Of a stretch of DNA of 64,000 bases, positions 32,575 to 46,120 are shown piece after piece. Position 1 is the stretch's first letter. Each line of letters begins with the position of its first letter. Made by a program: the position numbers and the translations under genes. The DNA lies in NCBI RefSeq assembly GCF_000835495.1, contig NW_015622542.1:4424485-4488484 (forward strand). The letters are read 5' to 3'. This DNA is from Cladophialophora immunda (Eukaryota > Ascomycota > Eurotiomycetes > Chaetothyriales > Herpotrichiellaceae). The notes under the pieces were generated by a model. The model did not search any database. It was given only the letters and a program-made list of their open reading frames with translations, and was not told the DNA's origin.

Positions 32575-35500
32575 CTATGCCACCGAAGAAAGGCGCCTCA
32601 CCCCTGAATCTCCCGCATTCTCGTACGAGTCCCAGTCCTCCAAGATCTTCGCCAACCGAGGCGAGTTGGTCAGCCGGTAGACCTCTTCAAAATACTCTTT
32701 GGAGATCTCGAAGGGTCTGGCTGTCACGTTGGGAATGTACTTTCCTACCAATTTCGCCGGATCGATGCTCGTCTTGTTGATCTTCTTCAGCAAGAAAGAA
32801 CGGAATGGCTTGACGCCAGATCGCAAGAAGGTGCTGTGGAAAGGAACATCAATGCCCTTGAGCGGAATGACGGCAAAGCCTCGTTCGAGCTCAATCGGCT
32901 GCGGCTTGGCTTCCGTCCTCTTGCGGCACTCGCCAATGATCTCAACCAGGTGGGCCTTGACATCATCCAAAGACATCTGCTGCATTAAGGCCTGGATGTC
33001 GATCTTTTGCATCTTGAGAACGTTGAGCACGTTCGTCAAGCAGTCAAGCGCGCGGAGATCACCAGCGCACACATATTGCATGTTAGCAACATTGTAGTTG
33101 ACAATCTCCACCAACCAGCCAGTGGTTTCGGCAATGTTCTCCACGACATATTGCAACGCCTGTTCGTTGAACGTCTTGGAGATACGGCTCGGGTTCACCG
33201 CGCACATGGAGTAGTTGCTTCGTCCTTGCTCGTCACGTTCCACGGCAACTTGCATGGTCAACCCGCGGTAAAACACGACAGACACCAAACTCTCAATGGG
33301 CATGACCTCTGCAATCGAAGCGAGAGCAGAGTATTCTCCCAGGGAGTGACCGGCAAAGCTGCTGTCGCGCTGGACAAGGCCCTTGGAGCGCATGTCCTCA
33401 AAAGCGGCCTTCTCCATCAGTGTCAAGGCTGGCTGCGTGAATTGTGTGGCAGACAGCAGACCAGTAGGTGAGCGATAGGTGTAAGACGATGTGTTTTCGT
33501 TGATCTCCTTGAAGATCTTCTCTGACTTGACCGAGCCGTCAGCATTGATGGACTCGAAAGTCATTGCCATGTAGTTTTGGCGAATGGCTTTGCCACGCGG
33601 CCCTCCAAAGTGGATGGTCAACTCCTTGGGATTGTTCTTGACAATATTAATGATGGAAAGACCATAGTTGTCCATGAAGTGACGATCGGCTCGGTCCCAC
33701 ACCTCCTTGGCCACGGGGCTGCGTGCGTAGAGGTCCATGCCCATACCTTGCTCCTGCGAACCTTGACCAGTGAACACATACGACGACACCGGCTGTTCAA
33801 CTTCGGCTTCAGCGAGCAGCACCTTGTCGCCAGTTTCTTTATTGGTCGTCTCGATCTTGATGATCTTTCGACCGGCGACCATGCCGACGTGTTCGAGTTT
33901 GACCTCCAAGTCATCGTTGGGGAGGACCATGCCGACCAAAGAGACATGGTAGCTTCGGACACGGCCAATATGGTTCTCCGCAGCCCAAGTCTCAACCAGA
34001 CTTCGAACGGCAGCGCTGGAATACATGCCGTGTGTGATGGTGCCAGGAAGGTTGGCATAGCTGGCAAAGATACGCGCCACGTGGATGGGGTTGTAGTCGC
34101 CCGAGACACGAGCATAGGTCTCGTTGGAAGCCGGGGCTCTGAGGGTCAAGGGGGTCTTGCCACTAAGAGGGATCGCGTTCTCAAAATTGACAGGCTGGTC
34201 GATGGTCTGGCCGTTCCTCTGGAGATAATCAATCACTGGATTCCCATGAGAAGCCCCCGCTTCGTATTCGACAGAAGCAACTTGAATGATTTCCTTGGTG
34301 GGGAGTTCCAATTCGACCTGGCCGACAGTCTCGACACTTGAGAAGACAGTCTTGTTCTTGAAGCGAACGAGGCTTGACAGACGGAATGTCAAAGTTTGTC
34401 CCAGCAAATCAATGTCCGGCTCATCAAGGTGGAACCATTCTTTGGATCGAAGAACAGCGACATCCTTGGATGAAGCGAGCGTGACCTGCATCGGCGTCTC
34501 CTGCTTGCGTTGGAAGGTGTTCTCGTAATCCGTGTAGGTACCTCTGTAGAGGAACTGGCTGGTCACTTCCATCACGGGTTGACCTCTTCGGGTAATGGTT
34601 CCGCAAACCTCGACCATCTTGCCGGAGTCTTGGTTGAGCACTGCGTTGATCCGGGCAGATGTGTGAAGCTCGTCGCCAACCTTTAAGGGTTCGGCACCAG
34701 GAAGCATGCGGAAGCCATTCGACAGATGAACGAGCTTGAGGAGGTCACCGTCAATCGCGCGAGGGAAAATCGGCTTGGTGATAGCCTTCCACCCAACCAC
34801 AATTGCAAAATCCATGGGAGCAAAGACTTCCTTGCCCGGACGGTCGACGAATGCTTCACCAGTGTTGCCAACAGCATGAACAAAATCAGCAACATCTTGG
34901 GTAACAATGGTCGCCCTGCCACCATCGAAGACGTTCGTAGTGGGGGAGTCGAAGGGCACATCCTTCTCACCGAACCAAATTCGGTAGTAGAATTCCTTGA
35001 TGCGATCGTTGCGACCATCCATAACCTCATGAATCGGCGCATAGCCAGTTTCTGGGTGGTAGATGAATTTGAACGGAAGGGCAACAGCTTCTCCTTCTGC
35101 GGTTCTTTCTTCCCACATGTTCATCAGGATCTCATTCTTGCCTAACAGACTAATGTCGAGCGTCTTAACCATCCTTCCGGACTGGCTGGGCTCCTTGACG
35201 ACGATCGTTGTCTTGTAAGGATCCTTCGGATGGGCAATCTCAACAGTCATGCCTCGAGTGGGGGCTAAGATACGCCTGATGGGGTTGTTCTGATAACGGG
35301 CACCTTGTATGAAAACATCGGCCGTGAAGAAGGCATGTCGCCATGAGTAGTTTTTACCGGCAAGGAGCTGGATCCAAGCTTCAGCATCAGGCAGTGTAGC
35401 GGACGGCGATGTCGAAAGCCTGTATGTGGTCCGTGAGCCGTCGGGAATAACAGTGACACCGTCCAGCTCCACGACACTCTCTGCAGATGTGATGATCTTG

Positions 35501-38500
35501 CCACCAAAATATTCGATGACTGGGACGGCAGACTCGTGTCCACCGTAGAAATCTTGTATCAACCCATTGATGTGGTCATGGTGAATACCGTCCAAAATGT
35601 CTTTGATGGGCTCGTCGACCTTGGTGGAGTACTTGGCTGCCATGGGTCCTTGCAAGATACAGGTTCTGCCAACGTCTTGATCTACTACAGCATCCAGATC
35701 CTCGGATTGCCAAAGGGAATCCTTCTTGAACCAGAATTCGAAATTCTCGTCCAGAGAGGGGACGAATGGCACAGGCTTTTGACCGCGTCGCTGGCACAAG
35801 AGCAGGAAATGCTGGACATCTTGCGCGTTGATCAACTGAGTTTCAGCCTCAGGATAGGCGGCCAGAACTTTGTCCACGACGGGGAAGGGATTCTCAAATT
35901 CTGCGTAGCTCTGGATAAGGGAGGGTTTCCCAGAGCCAACGGTGAAGCGCTCCTCGACTCGGCGGATGAAATCGACAGTGAGGTTGCGAAGTGTAACCTC
36001 GATCCAGCGAGACTGGTGCTTCACGTACATGAGCTCAACCATGCGTCGAACCACTTCAGCATAGGTCATGTCCTCAAGATCAACCGTCTCCCCAGCAGAG
36101 TTTTTGCCGAACCAAACTTTCTGGAAGTCGTCGTTGAGCTTCTTGATGATGTACTCGCGCTGCTTCTTAAGCTCTGCGACTCGCTTCTTCTTGTCCAAGC
36201 TGAAGATCTTCTGGTCCATCTCGGCCCAGAATTTCACACCGCGGGTCGCAAGCTTGTGAATCGGCTCGCCCATCTCTGATCGAACGGTGATAACACCACC
36301 AGCCGGTCCCTTGTATGTTTTCTCCCACTCCGTATCATCAACACCTTCTGCCTCAGCAATGGCCTTCTTCGCATTGAGAGAGGTATGGGCCTCTTTCGCC
36401 GTCATCATGCGGCTTCCAAAGAGAATACCATCAAAGGGCATTGGCGGATAGCCGAATTTGCGCGACCAGGTACCGGTCAAATACGGGTAAGTATCTTGAG
36501 ACCCGCCGAAACCACTGCCTGCCACCAGGATAATATTCTGGCATTTCCGGATACGGCCGTACATCTGGATGACTGGCTGATGGAAATCTTCGAAAGAGTG
36601 ATGCCCACCACCGCGACCACCCGTCCACTGCAGAATGACAGGGAATGTGGGGTTGGCTTTGGCAATGTTGATGACTTGCTGGATAGCGTCCATAGAGCCA
36701 GGCTTGAAAGCAATATGCTTGATCCCAAGAGTGTCGATGTACTCTTGAGCGACCTCGATCGACGGCACGCCCGCACCGATTGTCAAACCTTCAATGGGGA
36801 CACCGTCAGCGCGGAGCTGGGCGAGGAGCGGAATTTGCCAGCCCATGGCGCGGGGATTAACATAGATCAAGTTGACAGTAATGCCTCGCCCAGGGGGGAT
36901 AGCCTTCTCGATCTTGTTCAGCGCTTCCGTCATACTCTTTGCGTTGTAGTAGCCACCACCAGCCAATTCGATGTGGTAGCCGGCGTTCATAGTCGCGGCA
37001 ACGAAGTCCCACGGAACTGTGCAGGGAGTCATGCCGGCAACCATCAAAGGCGGCACCCCCAGCAAGCGGGACATTTTAGTGTCGACATATGTCTGACCGA
37101 CGGAAGTCTTGACGAGTCTGGGTCCATGTTCTTTGACCCAGTTGGTTGCGTACTTCACTGCATGCTCTTCGTCGCGGTCGAAAAGTTCGGGCTTGTATCC
37201 AACTTCCGTGTTGGTGCCATCCATGGCACCAGCCAATATCACGCGGACACCGGTACCATCTTTGTTACGGTTGGTGAGGACTCCGAGGCCGGAAATTCCT
37301 CCTGGGCCAAAGTCGATGATATGGGAGGCGCCTTCGAAAACTGTAGCCTGTTCCCAGTGTACAGGATCCTGGGTGATCATACGCACCAAATCCGGAACCA
37401 CATCCTTGTCTTGCTGGGCGCGAAGATCCTCACCAGTGTTTGTGTCGTACACGGGAATGGTCAAGCGAGAAGCAGGGATCCTAGTCTCGGCCAGATCTTC
37501 GAGGATATGCTTGTATGCCTCGCTCAAGAGAGGGCTGTGGAAAGGTGCGGTGATTGGGAGGAACCGGTTGACGAAGCGCACTTTACGCTCTGTGAAGGGA
37601 ATGCGGTTCTGGTCCAGACCAGTCGGAGCCTTGACCTTTCGTAGTCGAAGATTCAGACCGTGCAGCGAGATTGGAGCCCCGGTCACCACGAAGTTACGGG
37701 CACTGTTCACCAAAGAAATGGCAATGTGTCGATCCTTGGGCAAATGCTCGTTGGTCGCGTCAATGTGCTCTTGAAGTTGCTTCTTGGATAGATCTCGCAC
37801 TGAAAGCATGGGTGTGGGGTTGCCTTCGCCGGCTTCGAGCGAGTCTTGCAGGATCGAGGGCGCCATGCTTGTGCGAGGGTAGGCTTGCTGACTTCGCATG
37901 CCAATCCAGAAGAGCATCGTAATGGCATCTCTAGCGGCCTTCGCAAAGCTCTCCCACGAAGTCGCAGTGGCGATGGCGGCAGCGGTAACCACACCTTGGG
38001 AGTGGCCGGTAGTTCCATTGAAGCGCTCATTGACCTCGCCGGGCGTCTTACCGAGGACTTTGCAGGTCACTTGATAATGGGCAAGCTGGACCAGTCCGAT
38101 CAGCGGCAAGCTGACGGGTGCAGAGACCAAGTAATCGGTGTCTGGCTGTGTTTCCTTGTCGGCGAGCCAACTGAGGATGTCTAGGCCTTTGGTGTAAAAC
38201 TTGTCTGCCTTTGGACTTCTGGCCAACGTCTGCAGGAGCTCTGCCGAGGTTTCAACTAGATCTTTGGTGAAGGATGGATATGTGGTGTACACCTCCCGCA
38301 GCTCCTCAAAATATTCTTCAATGTTTCCCTGGCCACCAAACACGGTGAAAATACTGGCCTCCTCGTCATCTGCTGCTCGGAGCAGAGCCGAATCGTGGGG
38401 TTTAATGGGCCGTGCCACTGCTGCTCGACCAGCGTAGTAGCATTGAACGAGGAGATTTTTCTTTGCGGTAATCCCCGGTAGTGTTGCAGCCAAAGCATGT

Positions 38501-38841
38501 ACGTCGTTCGCATGCATGAAAGCTCGCTCGAACTCGTTTAGAGCTACCTTGAGCACCTCAACAAAACCGGCAGCCTCCTCATCATCATCGACTTCAGCGG
38601 CAATGAAGCCAATGTAACGAGCGACCAGCTCGGCACTTGATGACGGCTCGTCATCTTGAGCGAGCTCATCTGTGGGTTCTGGAAGCGAGGCATTAAAAGC
38701 ATCTTTCAGCTGTGATGCCTGGAAATGGAGGCCGGTGGGTATCAGGAACGAGTACTCGAGAGAACCGTGAGTGAGGATCAAAGGACGGAGGTTCTGGGAA
38801 GATCGAGGAGTGTGAGTGCCGGTCGCACCGCCGGAATACAT
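32575..38841 (-). CDS. FAS1: Fatty acid synthase subunit beta
   Basis: A 2088-residue uninterrupted frame, the full size of the fungal type I FAS beta chain. Domain order is visible: acetyl transferase (GHSQG nucleophile motif near residue 280), FMN enoyl reductase ([14 protein letters not shown] and [12 protein letters not shown], about 560-850), a linker, the double hot-dog dehydratase ([22 protein letters not shown] is split across 1510-1560) and malonyl/palmitoyl transferase ([26 protein letters not shown] near 1830). Six beta chains assemble with six alpha chains into the cytosolic synthase that makes C16/C18-CoA. It is divergent from the alpha gene, as in many Eurotiomycetes. No sign of a secondary-metabolite cluster is seen, so it is the primary FAS. 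Confidence 0.97.
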   Translation of the reverse strand: MYSGGATGTHTPRSSQNLRPLILTHGSLEYSFLIPTGLHFQASQLKDAFNASLPEPTDELAQDDEPSSSAELVARYIGFIAAEVDDDEEAAGFVEVLKVALNEFERAFMHANDVHALAATLPGITAKKNLLVQCYYAGRAAVARPIKPHDSALLRAADDEEASIFTVFGGQGNIEEYFEELREVYTTYPSFTKDLVETSAELLQTLARSPKADKFYTKGLDILSWLADKETQPDTDYLVSAPVSLPLIGLVQLAHYQVTCKVLGKTPGEVNERFNGTTGHSQGVVTAAAIATATSWESFAKAARDAITMLFWIGMRSQQAYPRTSMAPSILQDSLEAGEGNPTPMLSVRDLSKKQLQEHIDATNEHLPKDRHIAISLVNSARNFVVTGAPISLHGLNLRLRKVKAPTGLDQNRIPFTERKVRFVNRFLPITAPFHSPLLSEAYKHILEDLAETRIPASRLTIPVYDTNTGEDLRAQQDKDVVPDLVRMITQDPVHWEQATVFEGASHIIDFGPGGISGLGVLTNRNKDGTGVRVILAGAMDGTNTEVGYKPELFDRDEEHAVKYATNWVKEHGPRLVKTSVGQTYVDTKMSRLLGVPPLMVAGMTPCTVPWDFVAATMNAGYHIELAGGGYYNAKSMTEALNKIEKAIPPGRGITVNLIYVNPRAMGWQIPLLAQLRADGVPIEGLTIGAGVPSIEVAQEYIDTLGIKHIAFKPGSMDAIQQVINIAKANPTFPVILQWTGGRGGGHHSFEDFHQPVIQMYGRIRKCQNIILVAGSGFGGSQDTYPYLTGTWSRKFGYPPMPFDGILFGSRMMTAKEAHTSLNAKKAIAEAEGVDDTEWEKTYKGPAGGVITVRSEMGEPIHKLATRGVKFWAEMDQKIFSLDKKKRVAELKKQREYIIKKLNDDFQKVWFGKNSAGETVDLEDMTYAEVVRRMVELMYVKHQSRWIEVTLRNLTVDFIRRVEERFTVGSGKPSLIQSYAEFENPFPVVDKVLAAYPEAETQLINAQDVQHFLLLCQRRGQKPVPFVPSLDENFEFWFKKDSLWQSEDLDAVVDQDVGRTCILQGPMAAKYSTKVDEPIKDILDGIHHDHINGLIQDFYGGHESAVPVIEYFGGKIITSAESVVELDGVTVIPDGSRTTYRLSTSPSATLPDAEAWIQLLAGKNYSWRHAFFTADVFIQGARYQNNPIRRILAPTRGMTVEIAHPKDPYKTTIVVKEPSQSGRMVKTLDISLLGKNEILMNMWEERTAEGEAVALPFKFIYHPETGYAPIHEVMDGRNDRIKEFYYRIWFGEKDVPFDSPTTNVFDGGRATIVTQDVADFVHAVGNTGEAFVDRPGKEVFAPMDFAIVVGWKAITKPIFPRAIDGDLLKLVHLSNGFRMLPGAEPLKVGDELHTSARINAVLNQDSGKMVEVCGTITRRGQPVMEVTSQFLYRGTYTDYENTFQRKQETPMQVTLASSKDVAVLRSKEWFHLDEPDIDLLGQTLTFRLSSLVRFKNKTVFSSVETVGQVELELPTKEIIQVASVEYEAGASHGNPVIDYLQRNGQTIDQPVNFENAIPLSGKTPLTLRAPASNETYARVSGDYNPIHVARIFASYANLPGTITHGMYSSAAVRSLVETWAAENHIGRVRSYHVSLVGMVLPNDDLEVKLEHVGMVAGRKIIKIETTNKETGDKVLLAEAEVEQPVSSYVFTGQGSQEQGMGMDLYARSPVAKEVWDRADRHFMDNYGLSIINIVKNNPKELTIHFGGPRGKAIRQNYMAMTFESINADGSVKSEKIFKEINENTSSYTYRSPTGLLSATQFTQPALTLMEKAAFEDMRSKGLVQRDSSFAGHSLGEYSALASIAEVMPIESLVSVVFYRGLTMQVAVERDEQGRSNYSMCAVNPSRISKTFNEQALQYVVENIAETTGWLVEIVNYNVANMQYVCAGDLRALDCLTNVLNVLKMQKIDIQALMQQMSLDDVKAHLVEIIGECRKRTEAKPQPIELERGFAVIPLKGIDVPFHSTFLRSGVKPFRSFLLKKINKTSIDPAKLVGKYIPNVTARPFEISKEYFEEVYRLTNSPRLAKILEDWDSYENAGDSGVRRLSSVA

Positions 38842-40522
38842 GGTGGCTGTCGTGTGAATGGAATGTCTCTATTCTGTGCGATGATGATAATGCGAGGGAG
38901 TTTTGAATTATCGAAGTGAGCAAGCTAATGCCACTTGGAGACTTGTGTGTGTGTGTGTGTTGCTATGCGAAGGGAATGAGTGAGGAAGATAGGAAGGAGT
39001 GTTCGTCGAGAGGTTATGTTAGACGGGAAGCGAGTCCAGCTGGTAGGACGATAGGATTAGTTATTGAGGAACTGGACAAGTGGCAACTGGAGCAACGGAA
39101 GACACTGAAGAGCAGATTGTATTGGGGGTCTTCAATGTTGGATGGATCTGGTGATGTTGCGATACGAATATGGCCGAAGCTGTGAGTGTCTGTTGAGCGA
39201 AGCACAAAAGTTTTTCCCGCTTCGCCGCTCCCAAACGATCGCTCGGCTCTCAGCAACCCCAAAGCGCCGCCATTCCAGGCCATCCATGCCCATCGAAACC
39301 CATCCAAGCCCAGCCTCACGCCGGCCGGGGCGCTGTGGATCCCTGCTCCCGGCGGTCCCTCACCACATCTAGACCAATGGTAATCCCCGGACCAGGGCCC
39401 CTCCGGTCTCTAGGCCACGCTAAAATTTTGGTGGGCAGCGCGCTTCTGCAGGGACAGGAGCAACGGCGTCATCGCTTCCTCCTCAACCCTCTGAACGGAA
39501 GAATGGAAACCACAGACAACAGCTTCATACTAATCAAGCCGACTTGCGCTGGGTGGATAGACAGCGCAGGCAGCAAGATTAAATGGGTGAGCACCTGCAC
39601 GAACCTCCAAGCCGTCGCGTCCACGAGCAGAAAAGGATACTGTGTTCTCTCAATGAAAACCCTACGCGTGAGGTGGTGACCTCAACTTTACGTAGCTGTG
39701 CAGGTACTTCCCCAATTCCCAGCTATGCTTTAGGTGCCTAGGGGACCTCCGGTGGTGCCAGGCTGCGGAAAAACCCTGCCTAGAGATTTTTTGCCTCCCC
39801 AAAATTTTTCGTGGGGGGAGCCAGGCTCGCAGCCGGCCAACTTCGGCTTACCCACAGTGCCCACTCTTTTCCCACTCCTTTCTCAACCTTCCCATTCTCG
39901 CCGTCTCCAACAAACACTGCAGGTGGTCATGGTTCAAGCTTATCAGGCTGATTCGTGCATGGGACCAACCGCCAACAGATCTCCAAGCCTTTTGCCCTTT
40001 GTGCTGAGCAGGCTGCTGAGCGGCGGCCATTTTTTTCTCCATCTCCGCCCGCAGTTGGTTACAGCATCCAAACACAGCTTGACAGATCCCATCCCAACCA
40101 AAACCAAAGCGAAATCGCCATAACTCACCTTGCTTGCCGCTTGTCCCCTTCCGTCTCCATATCCTGTTCAACCCTCTTGTCCGTGGACTTATCGCCGTCT
40201 GGTTGCGGATTACTTTTTCTTTCCCGAAGCCACAGGACACCTGAAGATCGAGGTTTCGAACAACTTCATCACTTTCCCTCCTCCCAGTTCCTCCGCACCC
40301 GGTCCTTCCTCCTCGCATCCATCCTCTCCTTCCTCCCATAATAGCTACCGACTCGGATCGTTAGACAAAGCACAGTTCCTTCACTTGAACAACCTGTGCT
40401 CGCCATTGCCCTGCTCTGATTAACTTCATACAGCACCGGGCAATAGGTTGACTTGTGAATCCGACCTCAGACTCGAGAACGAGAACACTCCATATTTTCT
40501 GAATTTACCACAAACCGCCGTC
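38842..40522. promoter_or_regulatory. Divergent FAS promoter region
   Basis: A 1.68-kb region between FAS beta and FAS alpha starts. It holds a (TG)n tract at 38944-38960 just upstream of the beta gene. A hairpin-capable CTCCCC...GGGGAG lies at 39795-39820 around an AAAATTTT core. A long C/T-rich stretch at about 40140-40420 sits ahead of the alpha gene, common in strongly expressed fungal genes. CTGATTAAC..CATACAG near 40420-40435 could end a 5' UTR intron. Small frames here are not supported as genes. Confidence 0.6.
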
Positions 40523-43500
40523 ATGCGTCCCGAAATCGAGCAAGAGCTCGCCCACACGCTCCTCGTTGAGCTCCTGGCATACCAATTTGCCTCGCCAGTC
40601 AGGTGGATTGAGACTCAAGATGTCATCCTCGAGACGAACAGAACAGAAAGAATTGTTGAAATTGGTCCCGCAGACACCCTCGGCGGAATGGCAAAGAGAA
40701 CTCTTGCCTCTAAATACGAGACCTACGATGCTGCCACCTCATTATCACGACAAGTGCTGGCATACAACAAGGATCTGAAAGAAATTTACTATGATGTCGA
40801 TCCGGTGGAGGAAGAGGCTGCTCCAGCGGCTGCCCCAGCTTCATCCTCCGCTCCGGCGGCCTCAGCGCCTGCTCCTGCTGCCGCTGCCGCGGCGGCGGCT
40901 CCTCCACCAGCAGCCAGCGCTGGGCCTGCTGCTGCGGTACCAGATGCTCCGGTTGGAGCCGTCGACATATTGCGAGCATTGGTGGCTCAGAAGCTGAAGA
41001 AACCACTCGCAGATATTCCCCTCAGCAAGGCGATCAAGGATTTGGTCGGTGGGAAATCGACCTTGCAGAATGAAATTTTAGGAGATTTGGGCAAAGAATT
41101 TGGTTCGACACCTGAGAAGCCAGAAGACACCCCTCTAGACGAACTTGGTGCTTCAATGCAGTCCACATTCAATGGCCAGCTGGGCAAGCAGTCGCAGTCG
41201 CTGATCGCTCGCTTGGTCGCCTCCAAAATGCCTGGTGGCTTCAATATCACGGCTGTCAGAAAACACCTCGAGACCAGCTTCGGCCTCGGGCCTGGCAGAC
41301 AGGATGGTGTTCTTCTGCTCGCTCTCACCATGGAGCCAGCTTCGCGTTTAGGCTCAGAGAATGATGCCAAGACTTATTTCAGTGATGTGGCCCAGAAGTA
41401 CGCTGCAACAGCTGGCATCAGCCTTTCCTCTGCCTCAGCTGGCAGCGCCGCGGCTGGTGCTGCTGGCGCTGGCATGATGATGGATCCGGCTGCTATCGAT
41501 GCTTTGACCAAGGATCAACGGGCTCTGTTCAAACAGCAACTCGAACTGTTAGCCCGCTACCTCAAGATGGATCTGCGTGCTGGCGACAAGGCTTTCGTCG
41601 GCTCTCAAGAGGCCAACAAGGCTCTGCAAGCCCAACTCGATCTGTGGAACACCGAACATGGTGAATTTTACGCTTCGGGAATTGAGCCCTCTTTTAGCCC
41701 CTTGAAAGCCCGTGTTTACGACTCCTCGTGGAACTGGGCTCGGCAAGACGCTCTGAGCATGTACTACGACATCATTTTCGGCCGTCTCAAGGCAGTCGAC
41801 CGAGAAATTGTCAGCCAGTGCATCCGGATCATGAACCGATCAAACCCCACCCTCATCGCATATATGCAATATCATATTGACAACTGCCCGACCGAGCGAG
41901 GCGAGACTTACAAGCTGGCCAAGGAGCTAGGCGAGCAACTCATTGAGAACTGCAAGGACGTTTTGAATGAAGCACCGGTCTACAAGGACGTTATGGTCCC
42001 TACTGGCCCTCAGACCACGATCGATGCTCGAGGCAATCTCGATTATCAAGAGGTCCCTCGTCAAAGTGCCCGGAAGCTCGAGCACTACGTGCGTGAGATG
42101 GCCGAGGGTGGCAAGATCTCCGAATACAGCAATCGAACCAAGGTGCAGAACGACCTTCGCAACGTTTACAGGTTGATCCGAAAGCAGCACAAGCTATCAA
42201 AGGCTTCGCAATTGCAGTTCAACACCTTGTACAAAGATGTTGTCCGTGCTCTGGCGATGAACGAGTCGCAGATCATGCCACAGGAGAATGGCGATGTCAA
42301 GAAACCTGGCCGCAACGGAATACCACGAGCTACCATGAACGGAAATGTCAAACAAGGCAAGACCGAGACAATCCCGTTCCTACATCTCAAAAAGAAGGAA
42401 CCACATGGTTGGGACTACAGCAAGAAATTGACTGGCATCTACCTTGAAGGACTCGAGAACGCGGCAAAATCAGGCCTGACTTTCCAGGGCAAGATGGCAC
42501 TGATGACAGGCGCCGGTGCCGGTTCCATCGGAGCTGAAGTTCTGCAAGGTCTGATCAGCGGTGGTGCCAAGGTCGTTGTCACGACCAGTCGCTACTCGCG
42601 TGAGGTTACCGAGTACTATCAGTCAATGTATGCTCGATTTGGCGGCCGTGGCTCTCAGCTCGTCGTGGTGCCATTCAACCAAGGAAGCAAGCAGGATGTG
42701 GAAGCCCTGGTTGACTATATCTACGACACAAAGAAGGGTCTTGGCTGGGACCTGGATTACATTGTACCTTTCGCCGCTATCCCCGAGAATGGTCGCGAAA
42801 TCGATAGCATCGATTCCAAGTCCGAGCTTGCTCATCGTATCATGTTGACGAACCTGATCCGTCTACTCGGATCCGTCAAGTCGAAGAAATTCGAGAACGG
42901 ATTCAACACTCGACCAGCTCAAGTCATGCTGCCTCTCTCACCCAACCACGGTACCTTCGGTAACGACGGTCTTTACTCGGAGTCCAAGCTCGCATTGGAG
43001 ACTCTCTTCAACCGTTGGTCTTCCGAGAGCTGGGGTGACTACCTCACAATTTGCGGCGCAGTCATCGGCTGGACTCGTGGCACCGGTTTGATGAGCGGCA
43101 ACAACATCGTCGCTGACGGGGTTGAGAAATACGGTGTGCGGACTTTCTCTCAACAGGAGATGGCTTTCAACCTGCTTGGCCTAATGTCTCCAGCCATTGT
43201 CGACTTGTGTCAACAGGAACCCGTCTTTGCCGACTTGAACGGCGGTCTGCAATTCCTGCCAGATCTCAAGGACCTGATGACGAAGCTTCGAGCCGAGATT
43301 ATGGAAACCAGCGCCGTCCGGCAAGCCGTTACCAAGGAGACGGCCTTGGAGAACAAGGTTGTCAACGGCGAGGACAGCGAAGCCCTTTACAAGAAAGTTA
43401 CCATCGAGCCCAGAGCGAACCTGAAATTCGACTTCCCCGAGCTCCCCGACTGGCAGAAGGAAGTCCAGCCCCTTAACGCCAAGCTCAAGGGCATGGTTGA

Positions 43501-46120
43501 CCTCGACAAGGTGGTTGTGGTCACCGGCTTTTCTGAGGTCGGGCCTTGGGGCAACTCTCGTACCCGATGGGAAATGGAAGCCTACGGTCAGTTCTCACTC
43601 GAAGGTTGCGTCGAGATGGCGTGGATGATGGGCCTTATCAAGAATCACAATGGGCCTCTCAAGGGTAAATCGTACTCCGGCTGGGTCGATGCAAAGACTG
43701 GCGAGCCTGTCGACGACAAGGATGTCAAAGCCAAATATGAGAAGCACATCCTCGAACACTCGGGTATTCGTCTTATTGAGCCCGAGCTGTTCAATGGGTA
43801 TGATCCCAAGAAGAAGCAGCTGCTTCAGGAGATCCAAATCGAAGAAGATCTCGACCAGTTCGAGTCCTCCAAGGAGACCGCTGAGGAGTTCAAGCGACAA
43901 CACGGTGACAAGGTCGAGGTCTTCGAGCTCGAATCTGGCGAGTACAGTGTCCGCCTGAAGAAGGGCGCCACTCTGCTGATCCCTAAGGCACTCAGATTTG
44001 ATCGCCTTGTCGCTGGTCAAATCCCGACAGGCTGGAACGCGAAGACCTACGGTATTCCGGACGACATCATTTCACAAGTGGACCAGGTCACGTTGTTCGT
44101 GCTTGTCTGCACAGCCGAAGCTCTCCTTTCAGCAGGTGTTACCGACCCATACGAGTTCTACAAATACGTGCATCTGTCCGAGGTGGGCAACTGCGTCGGT
44201 TCGGGTATCGGTGGTACCACCGCACTTCGTGGCATGTACAAAGATCGCTTCATGGATAAGCCTGTTCAGAAGGATATTCTCCAGGAATCTTTCATCAACA
44301 CCATGGCCGCTTGGGTCAACATGTTGCTCCTGTCTTCGACTGGTCCGATCAAGACCCCTGTCGGTGCTTGTGCAACCGCTGTCGAGTCAATCGACATCGG
44401 TTACGAGACTATTGTTGAAGGAAAGGCTCGTGTGTGCTTTGTTGGTGGCTTTGATGACTTCCAAGAAGAGGGTTCTTATGAGTTTGCGAACATGAAAGCC
44501 ACCAGCAATGCCGAGGATGAATTTGCGCATGGCCGGACTCCCAAGGAGATGTCCCGACCTACTACCACTACTCGAAATGGATTCATGGAATCCCAAGGCT
44601 GTGGTATGCAAATCATCATGTCGGCTCGCCTTGCTCTTGACATGGGTACACCAATCTACGGCATTCTTGGTCTCGTCTCGACTGCCACCGACAAGATCGG
44701 TCGATCAGTGCCGGCTCCCGGTCAAGGTGTGTTGACCACCGCACGTGAAAACCCTGGCAAGTTCCCGTCGCCTCTGCTTGACATCAACTACCGCAGGAGA
44801 CAGCTTGACCTCCGCCGACGTGCCATCAAGAACTGGCAAGAGTCCGAACTTCTCTATCTCCATGAAGAGGTTGCAGCAATGAAGGCTCAAGCTGGCTTTG
44901 GTTTCAACGAGGCCGAATACATGCAAGAGCGCGCCGCACACATTGAACGCGAAGCAGTCCGACAAGAAAAGGAGGCACAGTTCAGCCTGGGCAACAATTT
45001 CTGGAAGCAAGATCCCGCTATTGCTCCCCTCCGCGGTGCCCTGGCTACTTGGGGTCTTACGATTGACGACCTTGATGTTGCTTCCTTCCACGGTACCTCC
45101 ACCGTTGCCAACGACAAGAACGAATCTGAGGTCCTTTGCAAACAAATGGCGCATCTCGGCCGCAAGAAGGGCAACGCCATGCTCGGTATCTTCCAGAAGT
45201 ACCTCACTGGTCATCCTAAGGGTGCCGCTGGTGCCTGGATGTTCAACGGCTGCTTGCAAGTCCTCAACAGCGGGCTCGTTCCTGGAAACCGTAACGCCGA
45301 CAATGTTGACCAGGTGATGGAGAAGTTCGACTACATCGTATATCCAAGCCGATCACTACAGACCGATGGCATCAAGGCATTCTCTGTCACCTCCTTTGGT
45401 TTCGGTCAGAAAGGCGCTCAAGCAATCGGCATCCATCCCAAATACCTTTATGCTGCATTGGACGAGGCAGAGTTCCAGCGCTACAAGGTCAAGGTTGAGG
45501 CTAGACAGAAGAAGGCCTACAGATACCTCCATAACGGCATGATCAACAACACTGTGTTCGTTGCCAAGACCAAGGCCCCGTACCCAGACGAGATCATGCA
45601 GAAGGTTTTCCTCAACCCTGAGCAGCGCGTGGTCGCCGACAAGAAGTCCGGCGAGCTGATCTACCATACTGCTGCCCCCAAGAAGGCCTCAAGCCCTCAT
45701 GCCTTGGAGACCAAGGCCATGCTTGAGTCGTTGACGCAAGCCAATGCCACAGAAGGGTCGAAGATCGGTGTTGATGTTGAAGATATCCGAGCAATCAACA
45801 TTGACAACGAGACTTTCGTTGAGAGAAATTTCACCGAACAAGAGCGAGCTTATTGCAACAAGGCACCGTCTCCTCAGGCTTCATATGCAGGACGGTGGAG
45901 TGCGAAAGAAGCAGTATTCAAGTCGCTGGGTGTGTGCAGCAAGGGTGCTGGTGCCCCTCTGTCCGACATTGAGATCCTGGCCGATGAGAACGGAGCACCC
46001 AAGGTTGCCCTCCATGGTGCGGCGCTTGAGGCAGCGAAGCAAGCTGGCGTCAAGAAGGTAAATGTCAGCATCAGCCACAGCGAAAGCCAGGCAATCGCTG
46101 TTGCTGTGTCGGCATTCTGA
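40523..46120 (+). CDS. FAS2: Fatty acid synthase subunit alpha
   Basis: A single exon of 1865 residues. The start at 40523 gives the conserved opening [14 protein letters not shown]; the longer frame upstream begins only with TTG. Order of domains: the C-terminal piece of the malonyl/palmitoyl transferase, an Ala/Pro-rich swinging linker (about 95-145), the acyl carrier domain with phosphopantetheine Ser179 in VGGKST, ketoreductase ([15 protein letters not shown] near 665), ketosynthase with Cys1283 in [10 protein letters not shown], and a C-terminal phosphopantetheinyl transferase ([19 protein letters not shown]). All are intact, so the chain can prime its own ACP. It works with the divergent beta subunit in the cytosolic alpha6-beta6 complex. 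Confidence 0.97.
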   Translation: MRPEIEQELAHTLLVELLAYQFASPVRWIETQDVILETNRTERIVEIGPADTLGGMAKRTLASKYETYDAATSLSRQVLAYNKDLKEIYYDVDPVEEEAAPAAAPASSSAPAASAPAPAAAAAAAAPPPAASAGPAAAVPDAPVGAVDILRALVAQKLKKPLADIPLSKAIKDLVGGKSTLQNEILGDLGKEFGSTPEKPEDTPLDELGASMQSTFNGQLGKQSQSLIARLVASKMPGGFNITAVRKHLETSFGLGPGRQDGVLLLALTMEPASRLGSENDAKTYFSDVAQKYAATAGISLSSASAGSAAAGAAGAGMMMDPAAIDALTKDQRALFKQQLELLARYLKMDLRAGDKAFVGSQEANKALQAQLDLWNTEHGEFYASGIEPSFSPLKARVYDSSWNWARQDALSMYYDIIFGRLKAVDREIVSQCIRIMNRSNPTLIAYMQYHIDNCPTERGETYKLAKELGEQLIENCKDVLNEAPVYKDVMVPTGPQTTIDARGNLDYQEVPRQSARKLEHYVREMAEGGKISEYSNRTKVQNDLRNVYRLIRKQHKLSKASQLQFNTLYKDVVRALAMNESQIMPQENGDVKKPGRNGIPRATMNGNVKQGKTETIPFLHLKKKEPHGWDYSKKLTGIYLEGLENAAKSGLTFQGKMALMTGAGAGSIGAEVLQGLISGGAKVVVTTSRYSREVTEYYQSMYARFGGRGSQLVVVPFNQGSKQDVEALVDYIYDTKKGLGWDLDYIVPFAAIPENGREIDSIDSKSELAHRIMLTNLIRLLGSVKSKKFENGFNTRPAQVMLPLSPNHGTFGNDGLYSESKLALETLFNRWSSESWGDYLTICGAVIGWTRGTGLMSGNNIVADGVEKYGVRTFSQQEMAFNLLGLMSPAIVDLCQQEPVFADLNGGLQFLPDLKDLMTKLRAEIMETSAVRQAVTKETALENKVVNGEDSEALYKKVTIEPRANLKFDFPELPDWQKEVQPLNAKLKGMVDLDKVVVVTGFSEVGPWGNSRTRWEMEAYGQFSLEGCVEMAWMMGLIKNHNGPLKGKSYSGWVDAKTGEPVDDKDVKAKYEKHILEHSGIRLIEPELFNGYDPKKKQLLQEIQIEEDLDQFESSKETAEEFKRQHGDKVEVFELESGEYSVRLKKGATLLIPKALRFDRLVAGQIPTGWNAKTYGIPDDIISQVDQVTLFVLVCTAEALLSAGVTDPYEFYKYVHLSEVGNCVGSGIGGTTALRGMYKDRFMDKPVQKDILQESFINTMAAWVNMLLLSSTGPIKTPVGACATAVESIDIGYETIVEGKARVCFVGGFDDFQEEGSYEFANMKATSNAEDEFAHGRTPKEMSRPTTTTRNGFMESQGCGMQIIMSARLALDMGTPIYGILGLVSTATDKIGRSVPAPGQGVLTTARENPGKFPSPLLDINYRRRQLDLRRRAIKNWQESELLYLHEEVAAMKAQAGFGFNEAEYMQERAAHIEREAVRQEKEAQFSLGNNFWKQDPAIAPLRGALATWGLTIDDLDVASFHGTSTVANDKNESEVLCKQMAHLGRKKGNAMLGIFQKYLTGHPKGAAGAWMFNGCLQVLNSGLVPGNRNADNVDQVMEKFDYIVYPSRSLQTDGIKAFSVTSFGFGQKGAQAIGIHPKYLYAALDEAEFQRYKVKVEARQKKAYRYLHNGMINNTVFVAKTKAPYPDEIMQKVFLNPEQRVVADKKSGELIYHTAAPKKASSPHALETKAMLESLTQANATEGSKIGVDVEDIRAINIDNETFVERNFTEQERAYCNKAPSPQASYAGRWSAKEAVFKSLGVCSKGAGAPLSDIEILADENGAPKVALHGAALEAAKQAGVKKVNVSISHSESQAIAVAVSAF

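Noticed and set aside
33577..37774. Long plus-strand frames inside FAS beta (33577-34341, 35536-36279, 36385-37644)
   Set aside because: They lie entirely antisense to a conserved 2088-residue enzyme and have no family motifs, so they are shadows of its codon bias.
40448..40522. FAS alpha start at 40448
   Set aside because: The frame opens with TTG. The conserved MRPEIEQEL start is at 40523.
32575..46120. FAS pair as part of a secondary-metabolite cluster (hexA/hexB-like)
   Set aside because: No polyketide synthase or tailoring genes are nearby, and both chains have the full domain set and size of the primary synthase.
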